Shown piece by piece: positions 9,207 through 17,772 of a stretch of 64,000 nt of DNA. The position numbers were made by a program, and so were the translations under genes. Within the stretch, counting starts at the first letter, position 1, and each line of letters opens with the position of its first letter. The DNA comes from Rhizobiaceae bacterium (GTDB lineage Bacteria > Pseudomonadota > Alphaproteobacteria > Rhizobiales > Rhizobiaceae): positions 124,001 to 188,000 of the forward strand of contig JABABQ010000067.1 of assembly GCA_014238155.1 (NCBI GenBank). The letters run 5' to 3'. The notes under the pieces were generated by a model that worked only from the letters and a program-made list of their open reading frames with translations, was not told the origin of the DNA and made no database searches.

Positions 9207-10442
9207 TCAGGCGTCGTAATCACGCTCGTCTGAAATGACCTTGCCATCGTTTGGCAGAGCGTCGACCACTTCTACAGAGCCACCCAGTTTGGTAACTTCA
9301 CGCAGCGTTGCTGCAACCTGCTCCACATCAATGCCCTGGCCGGTGACCTGCAACCGCATCGCGTCGCGGTCCCCATCTCGTTCCACCACCAGTCGGGCGC
9401 CAGACAATTCGTCTGTTCGTTTGACAAGAACCGCGATCTGCTTGGGATCAACAAACATGCCCTTGACCTTGGTGCGTTGGTCTGCACGTCCCATCCATCC
9501 CTTAATGCGGGAATTTGTACGGCCGCAGGGCGATTGCCCCGGCAGCATTGCAGACAGATCGCCCGTTCCAAAGCGCACCAGTGGATAGGCGGTTGAAAAA
9601 TTAGTGACCACCAGTTCCCCGACCTCGCCTTCGGCTACTGGGTCATCTGTTCCGGGGCGAACGATTTCGACAATCAGGTCCTCATTGATGATCATGCCTT
9701 GCATCAATTTCCCCTGATGCTGGCTTTCAAAGGCAATCACACCCAAATCAGCGGTGGCATAAGCTTGCAATACTTGCACCCCGCGATTGGAATATTCTTC
9801 TCGCATTGAAGGGAACAGAGCACCTCCCGAAACCAGCGCCCGTTTGATACAAGTCAGGTCCGCGCCAATTTCCTGTGCCTTGTCGAGGATGACCTTGAGA
9901 TAGTCCGGAGTGCCCACATAGGCTACCGGCTGCAAAGCACCTGCCGCTTCCACCTGCATCTCAGTATTGCCAGTGCCCGCCGGAAATATCGTACAGCCAA
10001 GCGCACGTAATCCCTCATCTAGAATAAACCCACCAGGGGTCATGTGATAGGAGATCGTATTTTGAACAATGTCGCCTCGGCGAAATCCAGCGGCAAACAA
10101 TGCGCGCGCGCCCAACCAGGGATCTGCACCGATGCCCTGTGGCTCCCAGATTGGTCCCGGAGAAAGAAATATGCGGTTACCAGCCAGTTGCCCGATATTT
10201 GCAAACCCCCCAAATGGCGGATCGGCCATTTGAGCCGCCATCAATTCAGGTTTTCGCAAAACCGGCAAATTGGCCAACGATTGACGGTCAGTTACAGCGC
10301 TCAGATCGCATCCCTTGAGATGATGTTCCAGACCGGAGGAAAACTTCACCGCATTCGGGAGATGGACTGCCAGACGGACAAAAAGATCTGTCTCGCGGAC
10401 TTGCGGATCCCGACACTCTTGTTCGTCAAAATGCTCACTCAT
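9207..10442 (-). CDS. Phenylacetate-CoA ligase-like (PaaK family) acyl-CoA ligase
   Basis: 411 aa AMP-forming ligase of the PaaK-like branch, which activates aromatic or other carboxylic acids to CoA thioesters. Visible are LSPGPIWEPQG (in place of the usual Ser/Thr/Gly-rich P-loop), SYHMTPGGFILDEG, a tyrosine-containing A5-like YATADLGVIAFE, LVVTNFSTAYPLVRFGTGDLS, and a C-terminal ACT-like lid domain. The substrate is not predictable from sequence. ATG at 10442 has GGGGAGAAACC upstream. It follows the PH-like membrane protein gene by 17 bp. Homologous ligases sit at the end of LivFGHM-type clusters in other alphaproteobacteria; here the P450 gene is placed between it and the transporter. Confidence 0.85.
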   Translation of the reverse strand: MSEHFDEQECRDPQVRETDLFVRLAVHLPNAVKFSSGLEHHLKGCDLSAVTDRQSLANLPVLRKPELMAAQMADPPFGGFANIGQLAGNRIFLSPGPIWEPQGIGADPWLGARALFAAGFRRGDIVQNTISYHMTPGGFILDEGLRALGCTIFPAGTGNTEMQVEAAGALQPVAYVGTPDYLKVILDKAQEIGADLTCIKRALVSGGALFPSMREEYSNRGVQVLQAYATADLGVIAFESQHQGKLMQGMIINEDLIVEIVRPGTDDPVAEGEVGELVVTNFSTAYPLVRFGTGDLSAMLPGQSPCGRTNSRIKGWMGRADQRTKVKGMFVDPKQIAVLVKRTDELSGARLVVERDGDRDAMRLQVTGQGIDVEQVAATLREVTKLGGSVEVVDALPNDGKVISDERDYDA

Positions 10443-10459
10443 GGTTTCTCCCCAATGCC

Positions 10460-10927
10460 TCAATTTTCTTGAATATATATACTCTTATGCTCGGCAAGCG
10501 CCTGCAAAATCTGGTCTAGTTTGCCATCAAGTGGCGACAGATCAACGGTGAATGTCGGGGCACCATTTTTTGCGGTCCGATTTCCGGGCCACAGATAGAC
10601 CCCAAGTTGAAAGTCGTTTTCTGCTCGTTCCAGGCGCACATCCTTAATCTGATCCCACGGGATGGCTTGCGATGAATATCGAGCATCGAACAAACCATCT
10701 GGCCGGATTGCGAATACAACGTCATTGCGCAGATAACGCCAGATCATCGCGGCCGAACAGAAGCTGAAAAAAATCAAACCCGACACGACAGTGATGGTGT
10801 TGGCCTGAGGCAATCCCAGCAGCCGCGCAAACAACCAGACCAGGAATGAGACGATCAGGGTCAGGCCGACGGCTGTGACCACCGAACGGTTGAAAGAATT
10901 TCTGGAATAGCGATATTGATTGGCCAT
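10460..10927 (-). CDS. Small membrane protein with PH-like cytoplasmic domain (STM3941-like)
   Basis: 155 aa. Two membrane segments (about residues 17-36 and 43-63) are followed by a beta-rich domain (RPDGLFDARYSSQAIPWDQIKDVRLE and later VDLSPLDGKLDQILQALAEH), the pattern of bacterial PH-like membrane proteins such as STM3941. No enzymatic motif is visible and the function is unknown. It lies directly upstream of and probably in one transcript with the PaaK-like ligase, and its start is divergent from the P450 gene, so the P450 promoter lies near 10930-11010. Confidence 0.7.
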   Translation of the reverse strand: MANQYRYSRNSFNRSVVTAVGLTLIVSFLVWLFARLLGLPQANTITVVSGLIFFSFCSAAMIWRYLRNDVVFAIRPDGLFDARYSSQAIPWDQIKDVRLERAENDFQLGVYLWPGNRTAKNGAPTFTVDLSPLDGKLDQILQALAEHKSIYIQEN

Positions 10928-11014
10928 TGGTTATACATAAGGGGCAATCTGTGGTTGGACAATTGCGATCATGGCCTGTTCAGCAGATTGCACACAAATG
11001 ACGGACTCAACCCA

Positions 11015-12250
11015 ATGACAGACTATCAAACACCACTGCTTGATCCACTTGACCCGCAATTCGCCCGCAATCCTTATGCTGTCTATGCGCAATTGCGGGA
11101 GCTTGATGAGCCGTATTTCTACAATGCACAGAACATGTGGATGCTGTCGCGATACGATGATGTCTGCGCGATTGCAACGTCACCCCATGCGGTGCGTTCA
11201 CTGGTCGGCATTGCCGATGACCAGGACATCACCAAATGGCAACGCAAGGCCAATTGGCACGATATGCCCTATCACGAGCGGGTGGTTCAGTTCAGCCTGC
11301 TGGACAGCGATGGTGATGTTCATCGCCGTCTGCGAAGACAGATTTTCGGAGAGTTCAAGGGCGATTCAATAGCCTATCTTGAACCTGTCGTTCAATCCTA
11401 TGTCGATCGTTTGCTGGACGGCCTGTCGGAACGCCCCCAGATCGACTTTATGGAAGATTTTGCAGTCCATATCCCTGGATACGTGATTGGTCACCTACTG
11501 GGAGCACCAGCTGAAGATTGCCATCAATTGAGACTTTGGTCCGAACAGGTCGTTCAGTTTTTCGATGTCGACCGAAGCGATGAAAAGAAACAAATCGCTG
11601 AGACCGCAACACGAGAGTTTTTTCATTATCTGTGCGATTTGAAAGCCGATCGCGCTGCAACCCCCAAAAACGATCTAATCTCTAAAATGATAGTCGATGA
11701 GAAGGCCGGGAAATACAGCGAGGACGAATTCATATCCACCTGCATGTTGATCCTGATGGCCGGCCACGGATCAACAATCGACGTGCTGGGCAGTGGCATG
11801 CATACACTGCTGACCCATCTTGACGCCTTGCAAACGCTAAGAGCATCGCCGTCGAGACTCCCTCTCGCCATTCAGGAAATGTTTCGTTACGAACCACCGC
11901 TGCCATTTTTTCACCGTCACATGACAGGTGAGGTCAGTATCCGGGGCCACAAATTCCCCGCTGGCACGACATTCGGCCTACTCTATGGTGCTGCAAATCG
12001 CGATTGCGAACAGTTCGAACAGGCGGATAGGTTTGTTATCAACCGAAGCCCTAATCGCCACCTGGCTTTTGGTATGGGCGCACATCTATGCCTTGGAAAC
12101 AATCTGGCGCGGCTGAATATGAGAATTATATTCGAAACCTTGCTAAAGCGTTTCTCAAGCATCGAGCTGATTGATGAAACCGTTGAATACAAACAGGGGT
12201 TATCGGTTCGTGGGCCGAAAAAGCTCAATATCGCGTGGACAAATACCTGA
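11015..12250 (+). CDS. Cytochrome P450
   Basis: 411 aa soluble bacterial P450. The heme-thiolate loop FGMGAHLCLG, the K-helix EMFR (ExxR) and the preceding WxxxR-like DVHRRLRRQIF are present. The I-helix oxygen-activation motif, usually AG(x)(E/D)T(T), reads AGHGST, so the acidic residue is a glycine. The ATG at 11015 (MTDYQTPLLDPLDPQFARNP) gives the normal P450 start; the frame is open to 10916. Redox partners are not encoded nearby. It stands alone on the plus strand between a PaaK-like ligase and the ABC importer, which suggests hydroxylation of the acid that the neighbours import or activate. Substrate unknown. Confidence 0.93.
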   Translation: MTDYQTPLLDPLDPQFARNPYAVYAQLRELDEPYFYNAQNMWMLSRYDDVCAIATSPHAVRSLVGIADDQDITKWQRKANWHDMPYHERVVQFSLLDSDGDVHRRLRRQIFGEFKGDSIAYLEPVVQSYVDRLLDGLSERPQIDFMEDFAVHIPGYVIGHLLGAPAEDCHQLRLWSEQVVQFFDVDRSDEKKQIAETATREFFHYLCDLKADRAATPKNDLISKMIVDEKAGKYSEDEFISTCMLILMAGHGSTIDVLGSGMHTLLTHLDALQTLRASPSRLPLAIQEMFRYEPPLPFFHRHMTGEVSIRGHKFPAGTTFGLLYGAANRDCEQFEQADRFVINRSPNRHLAFGMGAHLCLGNNLARLNMRIIFETLLKRFSSIELIDETVEYKQGLSVRGPKKLNIAWTNT

Positions 12251-12268
12251 CCACGGACAAGACTGAGA

Positions 12269-13099
12269 TCAGGCCAACCAGCGCTTTCGGCGCTTATAAT
12301 GTTTGACATCACGGAAAGATTTGCGCCCCTCGCCGCCGATGCCGAGGTAGAACTCCTTCACGTCTTCATTTTCGCGAAGAGCTGCCCCCTCGCCATCCAA
12401 AACAACCCGACCTGATTCAAGAATGTAGCCATAAGTGGCGTAGCGCAGGGCGATATTGGTGTTCTGCTCTGCCAACAGGAACGAAACCCCCTCGTTGGAA
12501 TTGAGTTTCTTGACGATTTCGAAAATTTCTTCGACCAGCTGTGGAGCCAGGCCCATGGATGGTTCGTCCAACAGGATCATTTCCGGCTTCGACATCAGCG
12601 CCCGGCCAATGGCGCACATCTGCTGTTCGCCGCCCGATGTGTAGCCAGCCAACGATGACCGCCGCTCTCGCAGGCGGGGAAAATAGTTATAGACCAGTTC
12701 AAGATCAGCTTTAATTGCAGCAGCGCCATCTTTTCGGGTGAACGCGCCTGTCAGCAGATTTTCTTCGACGGTCAAATGGCCAAAACAATGACGGCCTTCC
12801 ATCACCTGAATGCAGCCACGACGAACAAGATCATTAGGCGACAGGGACTGAATCTCATTCCCCTTGAAAACAATATTGCCCTTGGTCACATCACCACGCT
12901 CTGCTCCCAGCAAGTTGGAGATGGCTTTCAAAGTTGTCGTCTTGCCGGCACCATTGGCGCCGAGGATGGCGACAATTCCACCACGTGGAACGGTCAGCGA
13001 CACACCCTTCAAAACCAGGATCACGTGATCATAGATCACTTCAATATTGTTGACCTCAAGGATGGTCTCAGCAGGTGAAATCTCTTCAGCAGTCGACAT
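12269..13099 (-). CDS. ABC transporter ATP-binding protein, LivF type
   Basis: 276 aa ATPase of the branched-chain-amino-acid (HAAT) importer family. Walker A GANGAGKTTT, Q-loop region CIQVMEGRHCFGHLTVEEN, signature TSGGEQQM (Tyr-Thr before it instead of Leu), Walker B MILLDEPSMGLAPQ and switch-His-position AEQN typical of LivF. The basic C-terminal tail (KHYKRRKRW) is longer than in LivF proper. Fifth and last transporter gene of the leftward cluster 12269-19754; separated from the binding-protein gene by a stem-loop at 13149-13175. Confidence 0.93.
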   Translation of the reverse strand: MSTAEEISPAETILEVNNIEVIYDHVILVLKGVSLTVPRGGIVAILGANGAGKTTTLKAISNLLGAERGDVTKGNIVFKGNEIQSLSPNDLVRRGCIQVMEGRHCFGHLTVEENLLTGAFTRKDGAAAIKADLELVYNYFPRLRERRSSLAGYTSGGEQQMCAIGRALMSKPEMILLDEPSMGLAPQLVEEIFEIVKKLNSNEGVSFLLAEQNTNIALRYATYGYILESGRVVLDGEGAALRENEDVKEFYLGIGGEGRKSFRDVKHYKRRKRWLA

Positions 13100-13148
13100 A
13101 AATTTCTCGATGGATTGAAAGTTGGAAATGCTTATTGGCAGTTGGGGA

Positions 13149-13175
13149 AACGAACCCGGACTTGCCGGGTTCGTT
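13149..13175 (-). terminator. Stem-loop between binding-protein gene and LivF-type gene
   Basis: Perfect 11-bp inverted repeat AACGAACCCGG / CCGGGTTCGTT with a 5-nt loop, 22 bp after the stop of the binding-protein gene. No clean T run follows on the minus strand, so it is more likely an mRNA-stabilising or partial attenuation structure that raises binding-protein yield relative to LivF than a full terminator. Confidence 0.6.
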
Positions 13176-13197
13176 CAATTTTCAGATCAGTGCGAAA

Positions 13198-14505
13198 TTA
13201 ACCGCAGGTCTGACCTTTCCAGTCTGGCTTGTCAGCAACATATTTGTTGGCTGCTTCCTCAAGCAAAGGACGTACCACTTCGGTCATTGGTGTGATCAGA
13301 TCGGAGACCTTAGTAAAGGTCGATCCATCCCATTGCTGGATAAAGACCGAACCAGCTCCTTCATGGTCAGAACAAGAGCCTGAAAGTGCACCTGTAAAAC
13401 CTCCAAGACCCAGCTCTTTCAAACGAGCATCATCCAGTTTGAAGTTTTCCAGCCCCTGACGCATATCGACACCTGTAATGACCTTCTTGCCGGTCATTTT
13501 CTGGGCTGTAGCAATGGCTTCAGCAACAATCACGGCGTTAAACAGGCCACGATTGTACAGGACGTTACCAACGTCTTCCGCATTGGTTTGCGTATTGCCA
13601 GCACTGACGACGTGTTTGATGACGTCCTGCAGAGCCGGATAATCGGTGCCAATACCGGAGAAGTTCGCGCCGAGATAACCCTTACCAGGTGCTCCGACAG
13701 GTTTCAGGTCAGCGTGAGCTGATGACCACCAATTGCCGATGAAGCGATCCATTGGGAAACGAATTTTCGCAGCTTCCTTGATTGCTGTCGGGTTCATGGC
13801 GCCCCACCCCCACATGATCATCCAGTCCGGACGTTCTTTGCGGACGTTGAGCCACTGAGAGCCCTGGCTCTGCATTTCTTTAACGCCGACAGGAAACTTC
13901 GCGACTTCAAAGCCAAGCTTTGGCCCCAACTGATCGAGCAGTGGAATAGGCTCTTTACCATAGCCAACATCAAGATAGATGAAGCCGATCTTTTTGCCTT
14001 TCAGGCCACCATTAGCGTCAATATATTTGAGGATTGACGACAATTGGCTCCAATAAGAAGTCGGATAGGTAAAGGTCCAAGGGAACTTCTCGCCGATAGC
14101 CGCGGCGGACAGACCATAGCCCATAGAGAGGACTGGGATCTGGTCAACAGGGGCTTTTGGGATCAGCTGCAAGGTGATGCCCGTAGACAGTGGGTTATAG
14201 ACCAGCGCGCCCTTGGCCTTGGTTGCCTCATAGCACTCGACGCCTTTTTGGGCGTTGTAGCCTGTTTCACATTCTTCCACTTTAACCTTGATACCGCCAA
14301 TACCGCCATCGCGAGCATTGAGCATGTTGAGGTAGTCTGCGAACCCATTGGCGAATGGAGTTCCACCGCCAGCAAAGGGGCCGGTGCGATAGCTAAGAGA
14401 TGGAATATACAGTTCTTCTGCCGACACAGTAGCGACTGTTGAGAGCGTGCCCGTAACGGCCAAAGCCGACGCTGCTACACCCATGACAAGAGATTTCATT
14501 CTCAT
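13198..14505 (-). CDS. ABC transporter substrate-binding protein (Peripla_BP_6, LivJ-like)
   Basis: 435 aa. Signal peptide at residues 1-30 (VMGVAASALAVTGTLSTVATVSAEE), then a type-I periplasmic binding fold (YRTGPFAGGGTPFANGFADYLNMLNARDGGIGG, KKIGFIYLDVGYGKEPIPLLDQ, PDWMIMWGWGAMN). It delivers the ligand to the LivH/LivM-type permeases. The ligand is probably a carboxylic acid rather than an amino acid, judged from the two acyl-CoA ligases in the locus; this is inference. A GGAGG site lies 6 nt before the ATG at 14505. A 136-bp leader with a small hairpin (14604-14618) separates it from the permease gene. Confidence 0.92.
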   Translation of the reverse strand: MRMKSLVMGVAASALAVTGTLSTVATVSAEELYIPSLSYRTGPFAGGGTPFANGFADYLNMLNARDGGIGGIKVKVEECETGYNAQKGVECYEATKAKGALVYNPLSTGITLQLIPKAPVDQIPVLSMGYGLSAAAIGEKFPWTFTYPTSYWSQLSSILKYIDANGGLKGKKIGFIYLDVGYGKEPIPLLDQLGPKLGFEVAKFPVGVKEMQSQGSQWLNVRKERPDWMIMWGWGAMNPTAIKEAAKIRFPMDRFIGNWWSSAHADLKPVGAPGKGYLGANFSGIGTDYPALQDVIKHVVSAGNTQTNAEDVGNVLYNRGLFNAVIVAEAIATAQKMTGKKVITGVDMRQGLENFKLDDARLKELGLGGFTGALSGSCSDHEGAGSVFIQQWDGSTFTKVSDLITPMTEVVRPLLEEAANKYVADKPDWKGQTCG

Positions 14506-14641
14506 TGTTGTCCTCCAGTTGATGGCGCCTCCCAGCGCCTTACCTTGAAACCTTGATAATTAGGACGGGAACCAGGTTTCTTTAGCTCCGTCCTTTTGCA
14601 TTTCCGCACCATGTGCGGGGTCAACCTCAATCCTATCCGGT

Positions 14642-15718
14642 TTATCCGTATGGGAAAGGCCAATTCCTCAGTTTCTCTTTGACGATCTGCCACAACCGGG
14701 CAAAGCCATGTGGCTCTACGATCAAGAAAAGGATAATTAACGCACCGATCACCATGCGTGAAATGTGATCCACGGTAGACGCATGGATAGCAACGTCCAT
14801 CCATTCTGGCAGCTTTCGAATAGCAATTGGCAGTCCAAAAATGAAGGCGGCACCGAGAAAGCAACCGATCAGGGACCCCATGCCGCCGATGATAACCATA
14901 AAAAGGATCAGAAATGATACATTGATAGAGAAGCTTTCAACTTCCGCGGCGCCAAGCCACATGAACACCATCAGCGCACCGGCCACACCACAGAAATAGG
15001 ATGAGACGGCAAAAGCTGACAGTTTGGCATATAGCGGTCTAATCCCCATCAGTTCGGCCGCAATGTCCATGTCTCGGATCATCATCCATGATCGACCAAT
15101 GCGACCGCGAATAATATTGGAGGCAATCCAGGTCAAAAAGATGACCAGCGCCAAAATAACATAGTAGCGCACAGATGGCGTTGATGATGGCCCGGTAATC
15201 GGGACAGTCAGGAGTGTCCTTGTCGGCACTTCAATCGCGCCTGAATCGTTGTAATTATAGAGCCATGGAATTCGAATAAAGCACCATTCCAGAAAAAACT
15301 GAGCCGCCAATGTTGTGATTGCCAGATACAGCCCCTTAATGCGTAAGCTGGGCAGACCGAATATACAGCCAATGCCGGCGGCAAAAAAACCGGACAGCAG
15401 GATGTGGACAAGAATATTCACGTCCGGAAATATTGTCGCAAGCTTGTAACATGAATAGGCGCCGACCCCCATAAACGCCCCGCTTCCGAGTGACAACTGG
15501 CCACAATATCCGGTCAATATATTGAGACCAATCGCTGCCAGTGCAAAGATCAAAACCGGTATCATGATGGAGTTGATCAGGAAATCGCTGCCAAAAAGCG
15601 GCACGAGCAGCGCTGCAACGATGATCAGACCGAGACCTACCCTGTCCTGAAAAATCGGAAAGATCGCCTGATCGGCCTTGTAATTTGTCTTGAACTGACC
15701 GGCTTCGCGGTAAAACAT
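14642..15718 (-). CDS. ABC transporter permease, LivM type
   Basis: 358 aa inner-membrane permease with about nine to ten membrane segments. The LivM signature region is present (ILTGYCGQLSLGSGAFMGVGAYS, LPSLRIKGLYLAITTLAAQFF, and the EAA-like RDMDIAAELMGIRPLYAKLSAFAVSSYFCGVAGAL). Forms the translocation pore with the LivH-type protein encoded upstream. 82 bp separate the two genes. GGAAAG lies about 9 nt before the ATG. Confidence 0.94.
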   Translation of the reverse strand: MFYREAGQFKTNYKADQAIFPIFQDRVGLGLIIVAALLVPLFGSDFLINSIMIPVLIFALAAIGLNILTGYCGQLSLGSGAFMGVGAYSCYKLATIFPDVNILVHILLSGFFAAGIGCIFGLPSLRIKGLYLAITTLAAQFFLEWCFIRIPWLYNYNDSGAIEVPTRTLLTVPITGPSSTPSVRYYVILALVIFLTWIASNIIRGRIGRSWMMIRDMDIAAELMGIRPLYAKLSAFAVSSYFCGVAGALMVFMWLGAAEVESFSINVSFLILFMVIIGGMGSLIGCFLGAAFIFGLPIAIRKLPEWMDVAIHASTVDHISRMVIGALIILFLIVEPHGFARLWQIVKEKLRNWPFPYG

Positions 15719-15800
15719 CAGCTCACTTTCCTTTTTGTTTCAATCAAGAGGAACAAATCCCGCCTGACACACACAATTGATTTCAACACGATCCTATGCA

Positions 15801-16760
15801 TCACACGCGCTCAATAATTTTTTCACCGAACAGACCCTGAGGTCGAAACAGCAGGAAGATCAGAGCCAAGACATAGGCGAACCAGGCTTCGGTTCCGCCG
15901 CCAAAAATGCCCCCCCAATACACTTCAAAGACTTTTTCGCCGACGCCGATGATCAGACCGCCGACAATCGCACCCGGGACCGATGTAAAACCGCCCAGGA
16001 TCAGGACGGCCAGCGCTTTCAGTGCAATCACCTCGAGTGCAAATGAAACGTCAGAACGGGCACCCCACATGATGCCGGTCACCAGAGCGACAATACCAGC
16101 GGCGAACCAGACAATGACCCAGATCTGGTTTAGCGAAATACCAACCGAAAGTGCCGCCTGATGGTCATCGGCTACCGCGCGCAGCGCCCGGCCTATACGC
16201 GTCTTGGAGAAGAACAGTGCCAGGCCAGCCACCATCAAACCGGCAATGATAATCGCCGCCACATCAATGTGTTGAAACGTCACCCGACCACCCAGCACAT
16301 GCCAGTCGGTTGCACCGGTTGGCAATCCCAACTCTTCGGTGATCATGCTTTGCGGTTCACCACCGAATATGGTCTCTCCCGCTCCTTGAAGAAACAAGGT
16401 CAGACCAATTGTCGCCATCAATAATATGGCATCCGGTTGCCCCACCAGAGGCCGCAAGACTATCCTTTCAATACCTATGGCCAACAGGCCCATGATTGCA
16501 ATGGCCAGCAGCAGGGCGATCCAGGCCGGCACTCCAAATTTAGTGTGCAGTGATACCAGAGCCAATGCAGCAAACACCACCATAATACCCTGGGCAAAGT
16601 TGAACACGCCGGACGCTTTGAAGATCAACACGAAACCCAGCGCGATCAAGGCATAGAGGATGCCAGATACGAATCCTTCCCACAGTGTTTGAATAAACAA
16701 ATCGGGAATGTCGGCGATTAGAATGAACGGCTCTATGAATATTTCGCTCAGCAGTCCCAT
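15801..16760 (-). CDS. ABC transporter permease, LivH type
   Basis: 319 aa inner-membrane permease with about eight membrane segments. LivH-type motifs are GFVSGILYALIALGFVLIFKASGVFNFAQG, GIERIVLRPLVGQPDAI and RALRAVADDHQAALSVGISLNQIW (EAA loop), followed by KALAVLILGGFTSVPGAIVGGLIIGVGE. It starts 19 bp after the end of the 52-codon gene at 16780-16938 and continues the same operon. Confidence 0.94.
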   Translation of the reverse strand: MGLLSEIFIEPFILIADIPDLFIQTLWEGFVSGILYALIALGFVLIFKASGVFNFAQGIMVVFAALALVSLHTKFGVPAWIALLLAIAIMGLLAIGIERIVLRPLVGQPDAILLMATIGLTLFLQGAGETIFGGEPQSMITEELGLPTGATDWHVLGGRVTFQHIDVAAIIIAGLMVAGLALFFSKTRIGRALRAVADDHQAALSVGISLNQIWVIVWFAAGIVALVTGIMWGARSDVSFALEVIALKALAVLILGGFTSVPGAIVGGLIIGVGEKVFEVYWGGIFGGGTEAWFAYVLALIFLLFRPQGLFGEKIIERV

Positions 16761-16779
16761 TACTTATTCCCCGCCATGC

Positions 16780-16938
16780 TCATTGCTGCACCAGTTGTGG
16801 AAATAACCCCATCAGTCCCAGGGCAATCATCAATACCGCAATGGCCCATCGGATCCATTTTGGCACCATGATAAGCGCGACACCTCCTGCCAGCATGAAG
16901 ACTGAAACCGCCTCGGGATAGTCGGCGAGTATGTCCAT
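16780..16938 (-). CDS. 52-aa two-helix membrane protein inside the ABC importer operon
   Basis: A short gene between the LivG-type and LivH-type genes. The ATG at 16938 follows GGAGGTAATTC, one of the best ribosome-binding sites in the operon, 12 bp after the LivG-type stop. The product starts MDILADYPEAVSVFMLAGG, has two hydrophobic stretches (about residues 11-25 and 32-46) joined by a basic turn PKWIRW, and ends PQLVQQ. It fills the gap exactly (12 bp and 19 bp to its neighbours), so it is probably translated. It may assist assembly of the importer or cap the permease; the function is unknown. A frame with a 63-residue translation overlaps it but lacks the site and hydrophobicity. Confidence 0.78.
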   Translation of the reverse strand: MDILADYPEAVSVFMLAGGVALIMVPKWIRWAIAVLMIALGLMGLFPQLVQQ

Positions 16939-16950
16939 GAATTACCTCCA

Positions 16951-17772
16951 TCAGTGCGGAACCCCCAGATACGCGTCGATGACGTCCTGGTCGGCCTGAA
17001 CGTCGGCGGGCTGGCCATCGGCAATCTTCTTGCCGTAATCGAGAACAACAACACGATCGGCAAGGTCCATCACCACTCCCATGTCGTGTTCAATCAGCGC
17101 GATGGTTGTGCCGAACTGCTGGTTCACATCGATGATAAAACGGCTCATATCCTCTTTTTCTTCCAGATTCATGCCGGCCATCGGTTCATCCAGCAACAGC
17201 AGGTCTGGTTCAAGCGCCAACGCCCGCCCCAATTCCACGCGTTTTTGCAGCCCATAGGGCAATTTGCCAACCGGCTGACGGCGTATATGTGCGATCTCCA
17301 GAAAATCGATGATTTCCTCGACTCTGCGCCTATGAGCGATTTCCTCATTTCGAGCCGGTCCGTAGTAAAACATCTGGGTTAGAAAATTTTGGTTCATCTT
17401 CAAAGAACGGCCCGACATGATGTTATCGAGGGTCGACATGCCGGTGAACAGAGCAACGTTTTGGAATGTGCGGGCGATGCCGGAAGCAGCGGCCTCATAG
17501 GGTTTCATTCTCGATCGGGCCTCGCCACGAAATCTGATTGACCCTTCCTGAGGATGGTAAAATCCGTTGATGACATTCAACATCGATGTCTTGCCAGCGC
17601 CATTGGGTCCGATAATCGCACGCACTTCGCCTTTTAGAATGTCAAAGGAGACATCCTGAATGGCCGTTACACCGCCAAACCGCAATGTCACATTGGACAC
17701 GCTGAGCAGTTCTTCCCCGACCGCGATCCCATCCTCGCGACCGGAATGAAGGTTCATCGATTGGGTGCTCAT
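16951..17772 (-). CDS. ABC transporter ATP-binding protein, LivG type
   Basis: 273 aa. Walker A GPNGAGKTSM, LivG-type signature YGLQKRVELGRALA (Pro-Tyr-Gly-Leu in place of LSGGQ, as is usual in this acyl-ligase-linked branch), Walker B LLLLDEPMAGMN, switch His in LIEHDMGVVM. Pairs with the LivF-type ATPase at 12269. Its first codons overlap the stop of the upstream acyl-CoA synthetase gene by 4 bp, indicating translational coupling of fatty-acid-type activation with transport. Confidence 0.94.
   Translation of the reverse strand: MSTQSMNLHSGREDGIAVGEELLSVSNVTLRFGGVTAIQDVSFDILKGEVRAIIGPNGAGKTSMLNVINGFYHPQEGSIRFRGEARSRMKPYEAAASGIARTFQNVALFTGMSTLDNIMSGRSLKMNQNFLTQMFYYGPARNEEIAHRRRVEEIIDFLEIAHIRRQPVGKLPYGLQKRVELGRALALEPDLLLLDEPMAGMNLEEKEDMSRFIIDVNQQFGTTIALIEHDMGVVMDLADRVVVLDYGKKIADGQPADVQADQDVIDAYLGVPH

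Noticed and set aside
16760-16951. 63-aa minus-strand frame between LivG-type and LivH-type genes
   Set aside because: The frame at 16780-16938 in the same place has the ribosome-binding site and a coherent two-helix membrane product; this one is hydrophilic and featureless.
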